From: JAGQIB01 sp041393395
Lineage (GTDB): Bacteria > ARS69
Length of the DNA stretch: 64,000 nucleotides
Direction: 5' to 3'
NCBI GenBank assembly: GCA_041393395.1
Contig: JAWKKG010000002.1
Location: 310,001-374,000 of the forward strand
The number at the start of each line of letters is the position of its first letter. Position 1 is the first letter of the stretch. The notes below the pieces were generated by a model. It saw only the letters and a list, made by a program, of their open reading frames with translations. It was not told where the DNA came from and did not search any database. Both the position numbers and the translations under genes were made by a program. Shown here one piece after another: positions 48,993 through 62,443 of the stretch.

Positions 48993-51725
48993 TTGCAGCG
49001 GGATCGGGATCACGCGATCGAGGTCGTGGGACTGCGCGCTCTTGCGGAGTCGGCGAGTGCCGACACGCGCGAGGAGCGGTGCCGGACCTTCCTGACCGTG
49101 CTCGCCGACGAGGACGTCGTCGCGGGCGGTCTGGTGGCGCTGCGCACCGAGAGCGGCGCCCGAATTCTCGCGCTCGTCGATCTGCCGGAGGACTGGGCCG
49201 CCGATTGGGCGGCCGCCGAAGGAGAGGAGCTCGACCGTCGCTTCACGCCGTCGCTCGTGCGCGAGGCGCTCGGGCATCGTGACGGCGGGATCTCCACCGA
49301 CCTCAAGCTCAGCGGCATTCGTGGCGTGTGGACGTTGCCACTCGGCGCCTCGGACTCACCGAACGCAGTGCTCGTGTTCGCGAGTCGCGCCGAGGACGCG
49401 TTCCCCGATGACGAGCGCACCGCGCTCGAGAACCTGGTGAAGGTCTTCGCCGGCAGCCTGCCGCTCCGCGGCGAGGAGCCGGCCCCGCCGCCATCGCCGT
49501 CCGCGCCGGAGATCGCGCCATCCGACGGGATCCTCGTGCGCGCGCTCGATCAGGCGCCGGATCTCGCCGTCGTGCGCGTGGACCGCAACGGCCGCATCCG
49601 GTTCTGGCCGGAGCGCGCGCGCCGTATCCTGGACTGGAGTTCCGCCGAAGCTGTGGGCCGGCCGCTCGGCATGGTGCTGGCCGAACCCGATCGCCCCGGA
49701 CTCCGCTCGCGTCTCACCGCTCGTCCGGCCGACTCCGCGGAGTGGCTGGTGGAGCTGCTGTCCCGCTCGGGCGATCGCATCCCGTGCGGCGTGCGCGTGC
49801 TCGCGCCGCCGGCGTCGCGCGCGTCCGAGGGCGACGAAGACGTCTTCGTGATCCTGCGTGATCGACGCGCGGAGGAGGCCTCCGAACGCTGGCTGCGCTG
49901 GTCCCGCGCCCTGCTCTCCGTGCTCGGCACCGGCACGCTCGTTCTCGATCCCGGCGGACGCGTGCGCGAGCTCGGCGCCGGATGGCTGCCGGATTCGCGC
50001 CTGCGGCCGCTCGAGTGGCTGGGACGCCACATGGCGGATCTGTTCGAGAGCGATCGACGCGAGGTGCTCGCGGCGCTCCGGACGACCGCGCGCGAGGAGG
50101 AGTGGACCGGGAATCTCGTGCTGGACGGCGCCCCGATCCGGGTGGTCCTGCGCGCCGTGCGCGACGACGACGACAACCTCGAGGCGATCGTGGGGGCGCG
50201 TCTCCCGGACAGCGTCTCCGAGGCTCGCGAGCTGTTCCGGGAGATCCCCGTCGGCATGCTGATCGTGGATCCGAACTTCCGGGTGCTCGAGACGAATCCC
50301 GAGCTCGCGGCGGTGGTGGGTGATTCCGCCCTGCCCGCCGAGCCGGTGGGCCTCGACGTGCGCTCGCTCTCGATCTTCCAGACCCGGGCCGCCCAGACCG
50401 CACTCGACAGCCTGCCGGAGCAGGGCTCCTTCGACCTCCCCGAGGTGCACCTGAACGGTGCGTCCGGCGAGTCGCTGGTGGTGCAGCTCCGCGCGAAGGA
50501 GCTCACCGACGATCACGGCCAGCGCACCGGCTACTTGCTGATGCTGCTCGGTCGCGGGGGCCGCACGCACGTGGAGCGCCAGCTGCTCCGCGCCCAGAAG
50601 ATGGAGTCGATCGGCAACTTCGCGAGCGGCCTCGCGCACGATTTCGGGAATTTCGTTTCCGTGATTCTCGGCAAGGCCGGCGTGCTCCGCGTGAAGCTGC
50701 CGGACGATCCGCACATCACCGGCGACCTCGACGACATCGAGACGGCGGCGAAGCGCGCGCAGCACCTGTCGCAGGAGCTGATGAAGTTCGCGCGCGGTGG
50801 CCGCAACAAGGTGACGCCGATGTCCATCAACAAGATGGTCAGCGAGGTCGGCGCGCTCATCCGCACGAGCGTGGGTCAGAGGATCTCCGTGGACTTCCGC
50901 CTCGACGACCACGTCCCCGAGATCCAGGGCGACGAGGTCGAGCTGCAGCAGATGCTCCTGAATCTCTGCCTGAACGCGCGCGACGCCATGCCGAACGGAG
51001 GCCATCTGCGGATCGAGACCCGCCCGCTCAGCGAGGATCAGGCGGCGCGGCTCGGCAACGTGGATCGCGCGCGTGGCGGCTGCTGTCTGTCCGTGCGCGA
51101 CGACGGGACCGGCATGCCGCCCGAGGTACTCGAGCGGATCTTCGAGCCGTTCTTCACCACGAAGGACGAGTCGAACAAGGGCACCGGCCTCGGTCTCGCG
51201 ATGGTGTACGGAATCGTGCGCCGGCACGGCGGCACGATCGACGTCCAGAGCCGTCCGAACGTGGGCACGACGTTCGAGATCCTGCTGCCCGCGGCCGTGG
51301 CGCCCGCCGACCACCGCGACGGTCTCAAGATCCTGGTGGTGGACGACGAGCCCGCCTTCCGCGAGATGATCCAGATCATCCTCGAGGAAGACGGCCACTC
51401 GGTGAAGCTCGCCGCGAACGGCATCGAGGCGCTGAAGGCGCTGCGTCACGAGACGAAGTCGCTCACCCTCGTGATTCTCGACCTCCGCATGCCCGGCATC
51501 GACGGCCTCGGCGTGCTGGACGAGCTCCAGCAGCTCGCCCCCGATCTCCCGGTGCTCGTGACGACGGGGTACGCGTCGGCCGAGGAGAAGGAAGAGGCGC
51601 TCGCCCGCGGCGCCGATCGCCTGCTCGAGAAGCCGTACCGCGTGGCGGATCTCCGGACCGCGGTGGCGGAAGTGCTCGCATCGCGCGCGGCCGGCGCGTC
51701 GAGCGACGGAAGCGTTCCCGCCTAG
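48993..51725 (+). CDS. Soluble hybrid sensor histidine kinase (PAS domains, HisKA, HATPase, receiver)
   Basis: 910 residues from the TTG at 48993 (CGGAGGA upstream; an ATG at 48988 is out of frame). No signal peptide or transmembrane helix. Residues 1-160 look GAF-like, then three PAS-like units (about 178-290, 300-405, 412-520). The H-box GLAHDFGNFVSVIL has phospho-acceptor His549; Gly replaces the usual Asn in HDFNN. The ATPase has N-box NLCLNARDAM, G1 DDGTGM, FEPFFTTK and G2 GTGLGLAMVYGI. The receiver has D784-D785, phospho-acceptor D830 and K880. It senses a cytoplasmic signal. No separate response regulator or histidine phosphotransferase is next to it. Confidence 0.9.
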   Translation: MQRDRDHAIEVVGLRALAESASADTREERCRTFLTVLADEDVVAGGLVALRTESGARILALVDLPEDWAADWAAAEGEELDRRFTPSLVREALGHRDGGISTDLKLSGIRGVWTLPLGASDSPNAVLVFASRAEDAFPDDERTALENLVKVFAGSLPLRGEEPAPPPSPSAPEIAPSDGILVRALDQAPDLAVVRVDRNGRIRFWPERARRILDWSSAEAVGRPLGMVLAEPDRPGLRSRLTARPADSAEWLVELLSRSGDRIPCGVRVLAPPASRASEGDEDVFVILRDRRAEEASERWLRWSRALLSVLGTGTLVLDPGGRVRELGAGWLPDSRLRPLEWLGRHMADLFESDRREVLAALRTTAREEEWTGNLVLDGAPIRVVLRAVRDDDDNLEAIVGARLPDSVSEARELFREIPVGMLIVDPNFRVLETNPELAAVVGDSALPAEPVGLDVRSLSIFQTRAAQTALDSLPEQGSFDLPEVHLNGASGESLVVQLRAKELTDDHGQRTGYLLMLLGRGGRTHVERQLLRAQKMESIGNFASGLAHDFGNFVSVILGKAGVLRVKLPDDPHITGDLDDIETAAKRAQHLSQELMKFARGGRNKVTPMSINKMVSEVGALIRTSVGQRISVDFRLDDHVPEIQGDEVELQQMLLNLCLNARDAMPNGGHLRIETRPLSEDQAARLGNVDRARGGCCLSVRDDGTGMPPEVLERIFEPFFTTKDESNKGTGLGLAMVYGIVRRHGGTIDVQSRPNVGTTFEILLPAAVAPADHRDGLKILVVDDEPAFREMIQIILEEDGHSVKLAANGIEALKALRHETKSLTLVILDLRMPGIDGLGVLDELQQLAPDLPVLVTTGYASAEEKEEALARGADRLLEKPYRVADLRTAVAEVLASRAAGASSDGSVPA

Positions 51726-51772
51726 TCTCACCTGAAGTAAGCTCACGAACTCCTCGTCTCCGGAGTCGAGTC

Positions 51773-53851
51773 GTGAAGCGCTTCGCCTGGTGCCTCCTCG
51801 TCCTTCCGCTCGCCGCGTGCGATCGCGCGCCGGAGCCGGACGCGGTGCTCCTGATCACGATCGACACGTGCCGCGCCGATCGCATCGGAGCGTACGCGCC
51901 GGGCTGGAGCGGCACTCCCGTCGTCGACGCGCTCGCGGCCCGCGGCGCGCTGTTCGAGCGGGCCGAGGCGCCCGTGCCGCTCACCTTGCCGTCGCACGCC
52001 ACGATCCTGACCGGCCTGTACCCGGACCGACATGGCCTGCGCGACAACGGGGTCGGGCGCCTCGCGGACGAGGCGCGCACCTTGGCCGAGGTCTACGCCG
52101 ACGCGGGCTGGGACACCGGCGCGTTCCTCGCGGCCGTGCCGCTCGAGGCGCGGTACGGCACGGACCAGGGCTTCGCGACCTACGACGACGACTTTCTCCG
52201 CGGGCCGGCGGAAGGCAACATCCTCGGACGTCTCCTGCAGGATCAGCGCAAGGCCGAGGAGATCACGACGCTCGCCGTGCCGTGGCTCACGCGCGCCGCC
52301 GCGGCGGACCGGCCGTTCTTTCTGTGGGTCCACTTCTTCGATCCGCATTCCCCGATCGATCCGCCGGCCCATCTCGCGGCGCGCTACCCGGATGATCTCT
52401 ACGGGGCGGAGGTGGCGGCGGTGGACGAGGCGATCGGTCGACTGGTCGCGGCGCTCGGAGATCGCGTGGACCGCACGCTCGTGGTGGTCACGGCGGATCA
52501 CGGCGAATCGCTGGAAGAGCACGGCGAGTCCTCGCACGGCTGGTTCGTGTACGAGTCCACGTTGCACGTGCCGTGGGTGATCGCGGGTCCGGGCGTGCCG
52601 GCCGGAGCGCGCGTGAGCGAGCCCGTGTCGCTCGTGCAGACGTTTCCCACGCTCCTGGAGCTGACGGGCTTCGAGGCGCCCGTCGGCCTGGACGGCGCGT
52701 CGGCGGCGCCGCTGTTGAACGGCCGCATGACCGCGCGCCGGACGCCGATCTACGCGGAGACGCTGTTTCCGCGTTTGAACTTCGGCTGGTCCGGTTCGCG
52801 CGCGTGGCGCGACGGGCGCTGGAAGCTGATCGAGGCGCCCGTGCCGGAGCTCTACGATCTCGAGACGGATCCCGGCGAGTCCCGCAATCTCGCGGTCGAG
52901 CAGCCGGACCGCGTGGAATCGCTGCGCGCGGACCTGCATGCGTTCCTGGCGCGCGGCGGGGGACTCGGCTCGGAGTCGATGGCGGTGGACGAGGAGACGC
53001 GACGTCGACTCGACGCGCTCGGCTACGTGGGCGGCGCGGGACTCGCGCCCGAGGACTCGCTGTGGGACTTCACGGCGCTCGATCCGAAGGACACGATCCG
53101 GCGTTACCGTGATCTGCAGCAGCTCCCGCAGGTCATCCTCGGAGGGTCGCGCGAGGAGGAGCGCGCGTTCGTCGACCGACTGCTGGCCGGCGACCCGGAC
53201 AACGTCTCGATCCTGTCGCGGGTCGCGCAGCTCCGGCGCAAGGCCGGCGACGTGGAGGGCGCGCGCGACGCCGCGGCCCGTCTCGCGCGCATTCGACCGG
53301 AGGATCCCGGATTCGCCCACGACCATGCGCTCGCGCTGGAGGAGGCCGGCGACGTCGCCGCGGCGATCCGCGAGCTTGCGCGGACGATCGCGCTCGACTC
53401 CACGCGGGCGGCGGCGTACGTGGATCGCGCGCGTCTCCAGCGGCGGGCCGGAGCGGATCGCGAGGCGATCGCGACTCTCGAGTCCGGAGTTCGCGCCACG
53501 AAGGACGACCCGGACCTCCTGAACAACCTCGCGTGGATCCTCGCGGACGAGAACCTGGATGCGCGCCGCGCGCTCGATCTGGCGTCGCGGGCGCGGGCGA
53601 AGGCGCCGGACGATCCCGTGGTGCTGGACACGTTCGGGTGGGCGGCGATCCGGGCCGGCCGCGCCGCCGACGCCGTGGACCCGCTGCGGCGCGCCCTGGC
53701 CGCCACCGGCGACGCGGAGGTTCGCGCGCACCTCGGGGTGGCGCTGGCCGAGGCCGGAAACGTCGAGGAGGGGCGCTCGCTCGTGCGGGCCGCCGTGGGC
53801 GAGCGGGCGGAGCTGGCCCGCATCCCGGAAGTCGCGCGCTGGATGCGCTGA
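51773..53851 (+). CDS. Sulfatase-fold lipoprotein with C-terminal TPR repeats
   Basis: 692 residues from the GTG at 51773. A lipoprotein signal ends at LPLAAC (Cys16). The alkaline-phosphatase/sulfatase domain (about 22-430) has TIDTCRADRIG with metal Asp31, the active loop LTLPSHATILTGLYPDRHG, and VVTADHGESLEEHGE. In sulfatases the loop reads C/S-x-P-x-R; here Thr71 stands at the formylglycine position and His75 at the Arg, so a formylglycine cannot form. Thr is the nucleophile in related phosphoethanolamine and phosphoglycerol transferases. Four or five TPR units follow (about 480-690). Substrate unknown; membrane-anchored envelope enzyme. Confidence 0.85.
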   Translation: MKRFAWCLLVLPLAACDRAPEPDAVLLITIDTCRADRIGAYAPGWSGTPVVDALAARGALFERAEAPVPLTLPSHATILTGLYPDRHGLRDNGVGRLADEARTLAEVYADAGWDTGAFLAAVPLEARYGTDQGFATYDDDFLRGPAEGNILGRLLQDQRKAEEITTLAVPWLTRAAAADRPFFLWVHFFDPHSPIDPPAHLAARYPDDLYGAEVAAVDEAIGRLVAALGDRVDRTLVVVTADHGESLEEHGESSHGWFVYESTLHVPWVIAGPGVPAGARVSEPVSLVQTFPTLLELTGFEAPVGLDGASAAPLLNGRMTARRTPIYAETLFPRLNFGWSGSRAWRDGRWKLIEAPVPELYDLETDPGESRNLAVEQPDRVESLRADLHAFLARGGGLGSESMAVDEETRRRLDALGYVGGAGLAPEDSLWDFTALDPKDTIRRYRDLQQLPQVILGGSREEERAFVDRLLAGDPDNVSILSRVAQLRRKAGDVEGARDAAARLARIRPEDPGFAHDHALALEEAGDVAAAIRELARTIALDSTRAAAYVDRARLQRRAGADREAIATLESGVRATKDDPDLLNNLAWILADENLDARRALDLASRARAKAPDDPVVLDTFGWAAIRAGRAADAVDPLRRALAATGDAEVRAHLGVALAEAGNVEEGRSLVRAAVGERAELARIPEVARWMR

Positions 53852-53980
53852 AGCAGGGCCGATCGGGCGCAACCGGGGCCGACGCCGTCGGGGCGTCCCT
53901 TCGCCGAGGGGGCTCGGGCCGGGACTTGTCCGCGAACTCCCGCGGGGTACCGTGACTCACCGCCCCCGAGGAGCGAAGGT

Positions 53981-55552
53981 TTGGACGTCGTCTTCCTGTC
54001 GCGACTCCAGTTCGCGCTCACGATCATGTTTCACTACCTGTTCCCGCCGCTCACGATCGGGATGGGGATCGTTCTCGCGTACCTGGACTTCAAGTCGTGG
54101 CGGACGCGGGATCCGCTCTACGAATCGGCGGCCCGCTTCTGGACGGGCATCTTCGCGCTGAACTTCGCGCTCGGCGTGGCGACCGGTATCGTGATGGAGT
54201 TCGAGTTCGGCACGAACTGGGCCGCGTACTCGCGCTTCGTGGGCGACGTGTTCGGCTCCGCGCTCGCGGCGGAAGGCATCTTCGCGTTCTTCCTCGAATC
54301 CGGATTCCTCGCCGTGCTGGTCTTCGGCTGGGATCGCGTCTCGCCCGGCATGCATTTCTTCTCCACGTGCATGGTCGCGATCGGCTCGATCTTCTCGAGC
54401 TTCTGGATCGTGATCGCGAACAGCTGGCAGCAGACACCGGCCGGGCACCACATCGTGCCGATCCTGCGCGACGGCGCGCCGTGGGTCGTGGCGGGCGAGG
54501 TGATGCGTCGCGCGGAGATCACGGATTTCTGGGCGATGGTGGGGAACCCGTCCACCGTGCATCGCCTCACGCACGTGCTGCTCGGTTGCTTCGTAATGGG
54601 TGCCTTCTTCGTGATGAGCATCTCCGCGTGGTACCTGCTGCGGCGCCGGCACGAGGAGTTCGCGAAGCGATCGTTCCGCGGCGCCCTCGTGCTCGCCACC
54701 GTCGCGTCGTGGGCGCTGCTGTTCTCGGGGCACTTCCAGGCGCGCAACGTCTACGAGACCCAGCCCGCGAAGCTCGCCGCGTTCGAGGGGCACTTCGAAA
54801 CGGGGCGGGGCGATCTCGGGCTGTTCGGGATCCCGCACGAGGACCGCGTGGACCACGAGATCTCGATCCCCGGAGGGCTGTCGTTCCTGCTGTTCGACGA
54901 TCTGACGACGGAGGTCGTCGGGCTCGACAAGTTCCGTCCGGTTGATCGGCCGCCGATCGCGATCCCCTACGTGACGTATCACACGATGATCGCGATCGGG
55001 ACCTTCTTCATCGCGCTCACGTCGCTCGCGACGTTCCTGCACTGGCGCGGACGGCTGTTCGAGCAGCGCTGGCTGCTCGTGGTGTTCGTGCTCGCGGTGA
55101 TCCCGGCCGTCGTCGCGAACCAGGCCGGCTGGATCGCGGCCGAGGTGGGGCGGCAGCCGTGGATCGTGCATCCGCCCGTGGCGTGGACCGACTCCGGGCA
55201 GCTCGTGACCGGCCCGGACGGTCGGGTGGTCTACGACGAGTCCCTCGGCCTGCGCACGACGGAGGCCGTGAGTCAGGCGATCACGAGCGAGCAGGTGCTC
55301 GCCTCCCTGATCCTGTTCGGGGTGATCTACGTGCTGCTCGGCGTGCTGTGGCTGTTCCTCCTGGATCGCAAGATCAAGCACGGCCCGGACGCTCCCGGCG
55401 AGCTCGCCGGCGGGGGACGGGACGTGGCGGGCGGCGGGAGCTTCCTGGACACCGCGGAGGCCCGGCCGGGGCGCGGCGGCGGCATGGTCGACCGGGGCGA
55501 GGACGGCCCGACGCCGGCCGGCGCGGCCGGGGGCGGAGGAGGCGGCACGTGA
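53981..55552 (+). CDS. cydA: Cytochrome bd ubiquinol oxidase subunit I
   Basis: 523 residues from the TTG at 53981 (CGAGGAGCGAAGGT upstream). Quinol:O2 oxidoreductase of the inner membrane. Visible key residues: His18 (heme b595), E98 and E106, His194 or His198 and Met336 for heme b558, quinol-site K264 and E269 in AKLAAFEGHFETG, and the GRQPW motif at 390. The segment between the quinol residues and Met336 is short (67 residues), so this is the short-Q-loop class. After the last helix there is an unusual 55-residue Gly/Pro/Asp-rich tail ending in a run of Gly. GTGA overlap with cydB. Confidence 0.96.
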   Translation: MDVVFLSRLQFALTIMFHYLFPPLTIGMGIVLAYLDFKSWRTRDPLYESAARFWTGIFALNFALGVATGIVMEFEFGTNWAAYSRFVGDVFGSALAAEGIFAFFLESGFLAVLVFGWDRVSPGMHFFSTCMVAIGSIFSSFWIVIANSWQQTPAGHHIVPILRDGAPWVVAGEVMRRAEITDFWAMVGNPSTVHRLTHVLLGCFVMGAFFVMSISAWYLLRRRHEEFAKRSFRGALVLATVASWALLFSGHFQARNVYETQPAKLAAFEGHFETGRGDLGLFGIPHEDRVDHEISIPGGLSFLLFDDLTTEVVGLDKFRPVDRPPIAIPYVTYHTMIAIGTFFIALTSLATFLHWRGRLFEQRWLLVVFVLAVIPAVVANQAGWIAAEVGRQPWIVHPPVAWTDSGQLVTGPDGRVVYDESLGLRTTEAVSQAITSEQVLASLILFGVIYVLLGVLWLFLLDRKIKHGPDAPGELAGGGRDVAGGGSFLDTAEARPGRGGGMVDRGEDGPTPAGAAGGGGGGT

Positions 55553-56577
55553 GCTTCGAGACCCTGGCCCTGACCTGGGGCGCGCTCCTCGGGGTGCTCC
55601 TCGCGGGGTACGCGATCCTCGACGGATTCGACCTCGGCGTGGGCATCCTGCATCCGTTCGTGCCGCGCGACGACCGCGAGAAGCGAATCTCGCTGAACTC
55701 CATCGGCCCTCTCTGGGACGGCAACGAGGTCTGGCTCGTGACGTTCGGCGGCGCGCTGTTCGCGGCGTTCCCGGAGGCGTACGCGTCGGCGTTCTCGGGA
55801 TTCTATCTCGCGTTCGTGGCGCTTCTGTTCGCGCTCATCTTCCGCGCCGTGTCGCTCGAGTTCCGCAGCAAGGTGGCGGCGCCCGCGTGGCGTGCGGGAT
55901 GGGACGCCGGCTTCTTCGCGAGCTCGTTCCTCGCGTCGCTGCTGTTCGGCGTGGCGGTCGGCAACGTCATGCGCGGCCTGCCGCTGAGCGCCCGCGGCGA
56001 CTACGTGGGCGGCACGCTGGACCTGCTGCACCCGTACGCGCTGCTGACCGGCGCGTTCGTCGTGTCGCTGTTCGCGCTGCACGGCGGCATCTTCCTGATG
56101 CTCAAGACCACGGGAGAGCTCCGCGCCCGGGCGCGACGGGCCGTGTGGCGCGCGTACGCCGCGTTCGTGGTGCTGTACGCCGCGGTCTCGATCGCCACGT
56201 GGATCTCGGTCCCGGAAGCGGTGGCGAACTTCGCCCACGCGCGGTGGCTCTGGGTCGTGCCGGTCCTCAACCTGGCCGCGGTGATCAACGTGGCGCGGGC
56301 GGTGCGCCGCGGTCGGGGCGGAGAGGCGTTCGTGAGCTCTGCCCTCGCGATCGTGGCCCTGGTGGCCCTGTTCGCGGCGGCGATGTTCCCGAACCTGCTG
56401 CGCAGCGATCCGCTCCCCGAGCACAGCCTCACGCTGTTCAACGCCGCGTCCTCGGCGCGCACGCTGGAGATCATGCTCCTGATCGCCGCCCTCGGGCTCC
56501 CGTTCGTGCTGACCTACACCGTGATCATCTACCGCACGTACCGCGGACCGGTCGAGCTCGGCGACCACTCGTACTAG
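55549..56577 (+). CDS. cydB: Cytochrome bd ubiquinol oxidase subunit II
   Basis: 342 residues from the GTG at 55549. Opening LLAGYAILDGFDLGVGILHP and SIGPLWDGNEVWLVTFGGAL are diagnostic of CydB; about nine hydrophobic helices. Partner of CydA. No small cydX-like frame and no cydCD transporter genes follow in the window. Next gene starts 103 nt downstream. Confidence 0.96.
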   Translation: MSFETLALTWGALLGVLLAGYAILDGFDLGVGILHPFVPRDDREKRISLNSIGPLWDGNEVWLVTFGGALFAAFPEAYASAFSGFYLAFVALLFALIFRAVSLEFRSKVAAPAWRAGWDAGFFASSFLASLLFGVAVGNVMRGLPLSARGDYVGGTLDLLHPYALLTGAFVVSLFALHGGIFLMLKTTGELRARARRAVWRAYAAFVVLYAAVSIATWISVPEAVANFAHARWLWVVPVLNLAAVINVARAVRRGRGGEAFVSSALAIVALVALFAAAMFPNLLRSDPLPEHSLTLFNAASSARTLEIMLLIAALGLPFVLTYTVIIYRTYRGPVELGDHSY

Positions 56578-56680
56578 ATTGTGGTTCGAAGTCTGTGCTT
56601 CTTGCGCAATCGATGGATGCCATCCGTATGGTTCGCAGATCAAGGCGGCGTTCCCGGACGCCGAAACGGAGGGTGGCGAA

Positions 56681-57127
56681 GTGAGTGCTCGCTTCACGAT
56701 CTGGTCGGCCCTGGCGGTTCTCGCGATCCCCGCGATCACGTTCCTGATCACCGGGCTCGCGGCCGGCATGGGCGTGCCAGGAACGATCGCCGCCTTCGCG
56801 GAGCAGTGTTCCCAGCACCGCCAGAACCCTCTCGTCGTCGGGTTGCTCGGCGCGGCGCCGCTGATCCTGCTGTGGATCGCGGTGCGGGTCGTGCGACGAA
56901 ATCCCGCGATCTCGCCCTCGGCCGCAGCGTGGGGCGGACTCGTCCCGATCGTCGTCGTGCTCGCGTGGGCGAGCTTCCAGTTCTGGCCGAAGTTCCTTCC
57001 GAGCCGCGTGTACCCCGGCTTCCCGCACGGGCTCGAGTTCGTCCTCGGGCCGCTCGTGTTCGCGCCGATCGGTATGGTGCTGGGTCTCGTAGTCGCGACG
57101 GTCGCCACCCGCCGGTCGGCCCCTTGA
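56681..57127 (+). CDS. Small membrane protein of unknown function
   Basis: 148 residues from the GTG at 56681 with GGAGGGTGG upstream; a longer frame from an ATG at 56579 would add 34 polar residues without a ribosome-binding site. Four hydrophobic segments: SALAVLAIPAITFLITGLAA, VVGLLGAAPLILLWIAV, WGGLVPIVVVLAWASFQF and LVFAPIGMVLGLVVATVA. No family recognised. It overlaps the following secreted-protein gene by 4 nt (TTGA), so the two probably belong together. Confidence 0.55.
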   Translation: MSARFTIWSALAVLAIPAITFLITGLAAGMGVPGTIAAFAEQCSQHRQNPLVVGLLGAAPLILLWIAVRVVRRNPAISPSAAAWGGLVPIVVVLAWASFQFWPKFLPSRVYPGFPHGLEFVLGPLVFAPIGMVLGLVVATVATRRSAP

Positions 57128-58245
57128 GCGCGCGCCTGCTCGCGAGGAGGGCGAGTCGTTTCTCGCTCGGGCTCGTGTTGGCCGGGTTCCTCGCGACGTC
57201 GCCTGCCGACGCCTGCCGGTGCATTCCCCGGCCCCTCGCCGACTACTTCCACGACGCGGACGAGGTCGTGATCGCGCGACTCGTCGACGTCCGCCCGGTC
57301 AGCCCCGAGGAAGGCGACGTCTTGGATCTGTCGCTGGACTTCGAGCTCGTGGAGGCGCCGTATCGAACCTGGATTGCCCGGAAGGAACCGCTGCGACGCG
57401 GAGAGCGAGTGACCTATGTGACGTCTTCCTCCAGCGCGTCGTGCGGGCTGGAAACGGGACTCGGGACGACCTACGTGCTCTTCGCGCGCGCGCAGGACCT
57501 CGTCGCGGGGCCGCTCGGCGTGTACTCGTGCGACGGCTCCCGCCCCGCGTTCGTGTCGGATGCCGGGAGCTCCCAGGATTTCGTCGACGTTCCGGCGCGT
57601 TTCGTGGTCTCCCGGCTCGAGAGCGAACAGGCGCTCGACGTCCTCCGGCAAGTCGCCGCCCGCGAGCCGCGGCCCGACGATCCCACGAGCGAGACCTTCC
57701 TGGGCCTGCTCGACCTGAAAGCCCTCGCCCACGGCGGCGTGGTGGTCGTGCGGGCCGCGCCGGATGCGGCCGCCGAGGAGATCGCCCGGATCGACTCCCA
57801 CGATGGGCTCGTGACGCGCGAGGTCGACTACGAAGTGCCCGCCGCCGTCGTCACGGCGCGGACGAACGGCTGGTTCCGGATCCGTCTCGCGTCCGGGGAT
57901 CTCGGCTGGGTGGCGCCTCCGGAGGCCGGCACCTGGTTCCCGTACGACGAGCTGCTGCCCCGTCGCCTCGCTTACCTGAATCGCCACTGGGACGGATTCG
58001 TGTGGCCGGATCCCGGCGCCGGCCTGCCGGCCCGCAGCCCGCGCCACGGATCGACGGACCGGGCCGAGTACGCGATCGACGTCCACGAGGCGACCCGCCT
58101 CGCCGGTTCGCTCTGGTTCCGGATCGACGTGCTGTCCGAGAACCCGTGCGAGGGCGGCGACCCGCGGCCGGAACTCTCCGGATGGGTGCCCGCCTACGGC
58201 GCGGACGGCGAGCCGGCCGTCTGGTACTGGTCCCGCGGCTGCTGA
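57124..58245 (+). CDS. Secreted protein with TIMP/netrin-like N-terminal module and SH3-like module
   Basis: 373 residues from the TTG at 57124. A signal peptide ends at ADA-C31; the mature protein therefore begins CRCIPRPLADYFHDADEVV, the Cys-x-Cys start of TIMP/netrin-like OB folds, where a free N-terminal Cys matters. Further Cys107 (SASCGLETGLGTTYVLFA) and Cys136 (VYSCDGSRP) fit the bacterial pattern. Around residues 230-270 is an SH3b-like strand set (ARTNGWFRIRLASGDLGWVA). The C-terminal 90 residues look like another beta domain. Function in bacteria is not known; metalloprotease inhibition is only an analogy to animal TIMPs. Convergent with the next gene, 7 nt apart. Confidence 0.6.
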   Translation: MSARLLARRASRFSLGLVLAGFLATSPADACRCIPRPLADYFHDADEVVIARLVDVRPVSPEEGDVLDLSLDFELVEAPYRTWIARKEPLRRGERVTYVTSSSSASCGLETGLGTTYVLFARAQDLVAGPLGVYSCDGSRPAFVSDAGSSQDFVDVPARFVVSRLESEQALDVLRQVAAREPRPDDPTSETFLGLLDLKALAHGGVVVVRAAPDAAAEEIARIDSHDGLVTREVDYEVPAAVVTARTNGWFRIRLASGDLGWVAPPEAGTWFPYDELLPRRLAYLNRHWDGFVWPDPGAGLPARSPRHGSTDRAEYAIDVHEATRLAGSLWFRIDVLSENPCEGGDPRPELSGWVPAYGADGEPAVWYWSRGC

Positions 58246-58252
58246 AGTCCCG

Positions 58253-59458
<1,206 letters not shown>

Positions 59459-59474
59459 GTCGGGCTCTCCCGGG

Positions 59475-62439
<2,965 letters not shown>

Positions 62440-62443
<4 letters not shown>

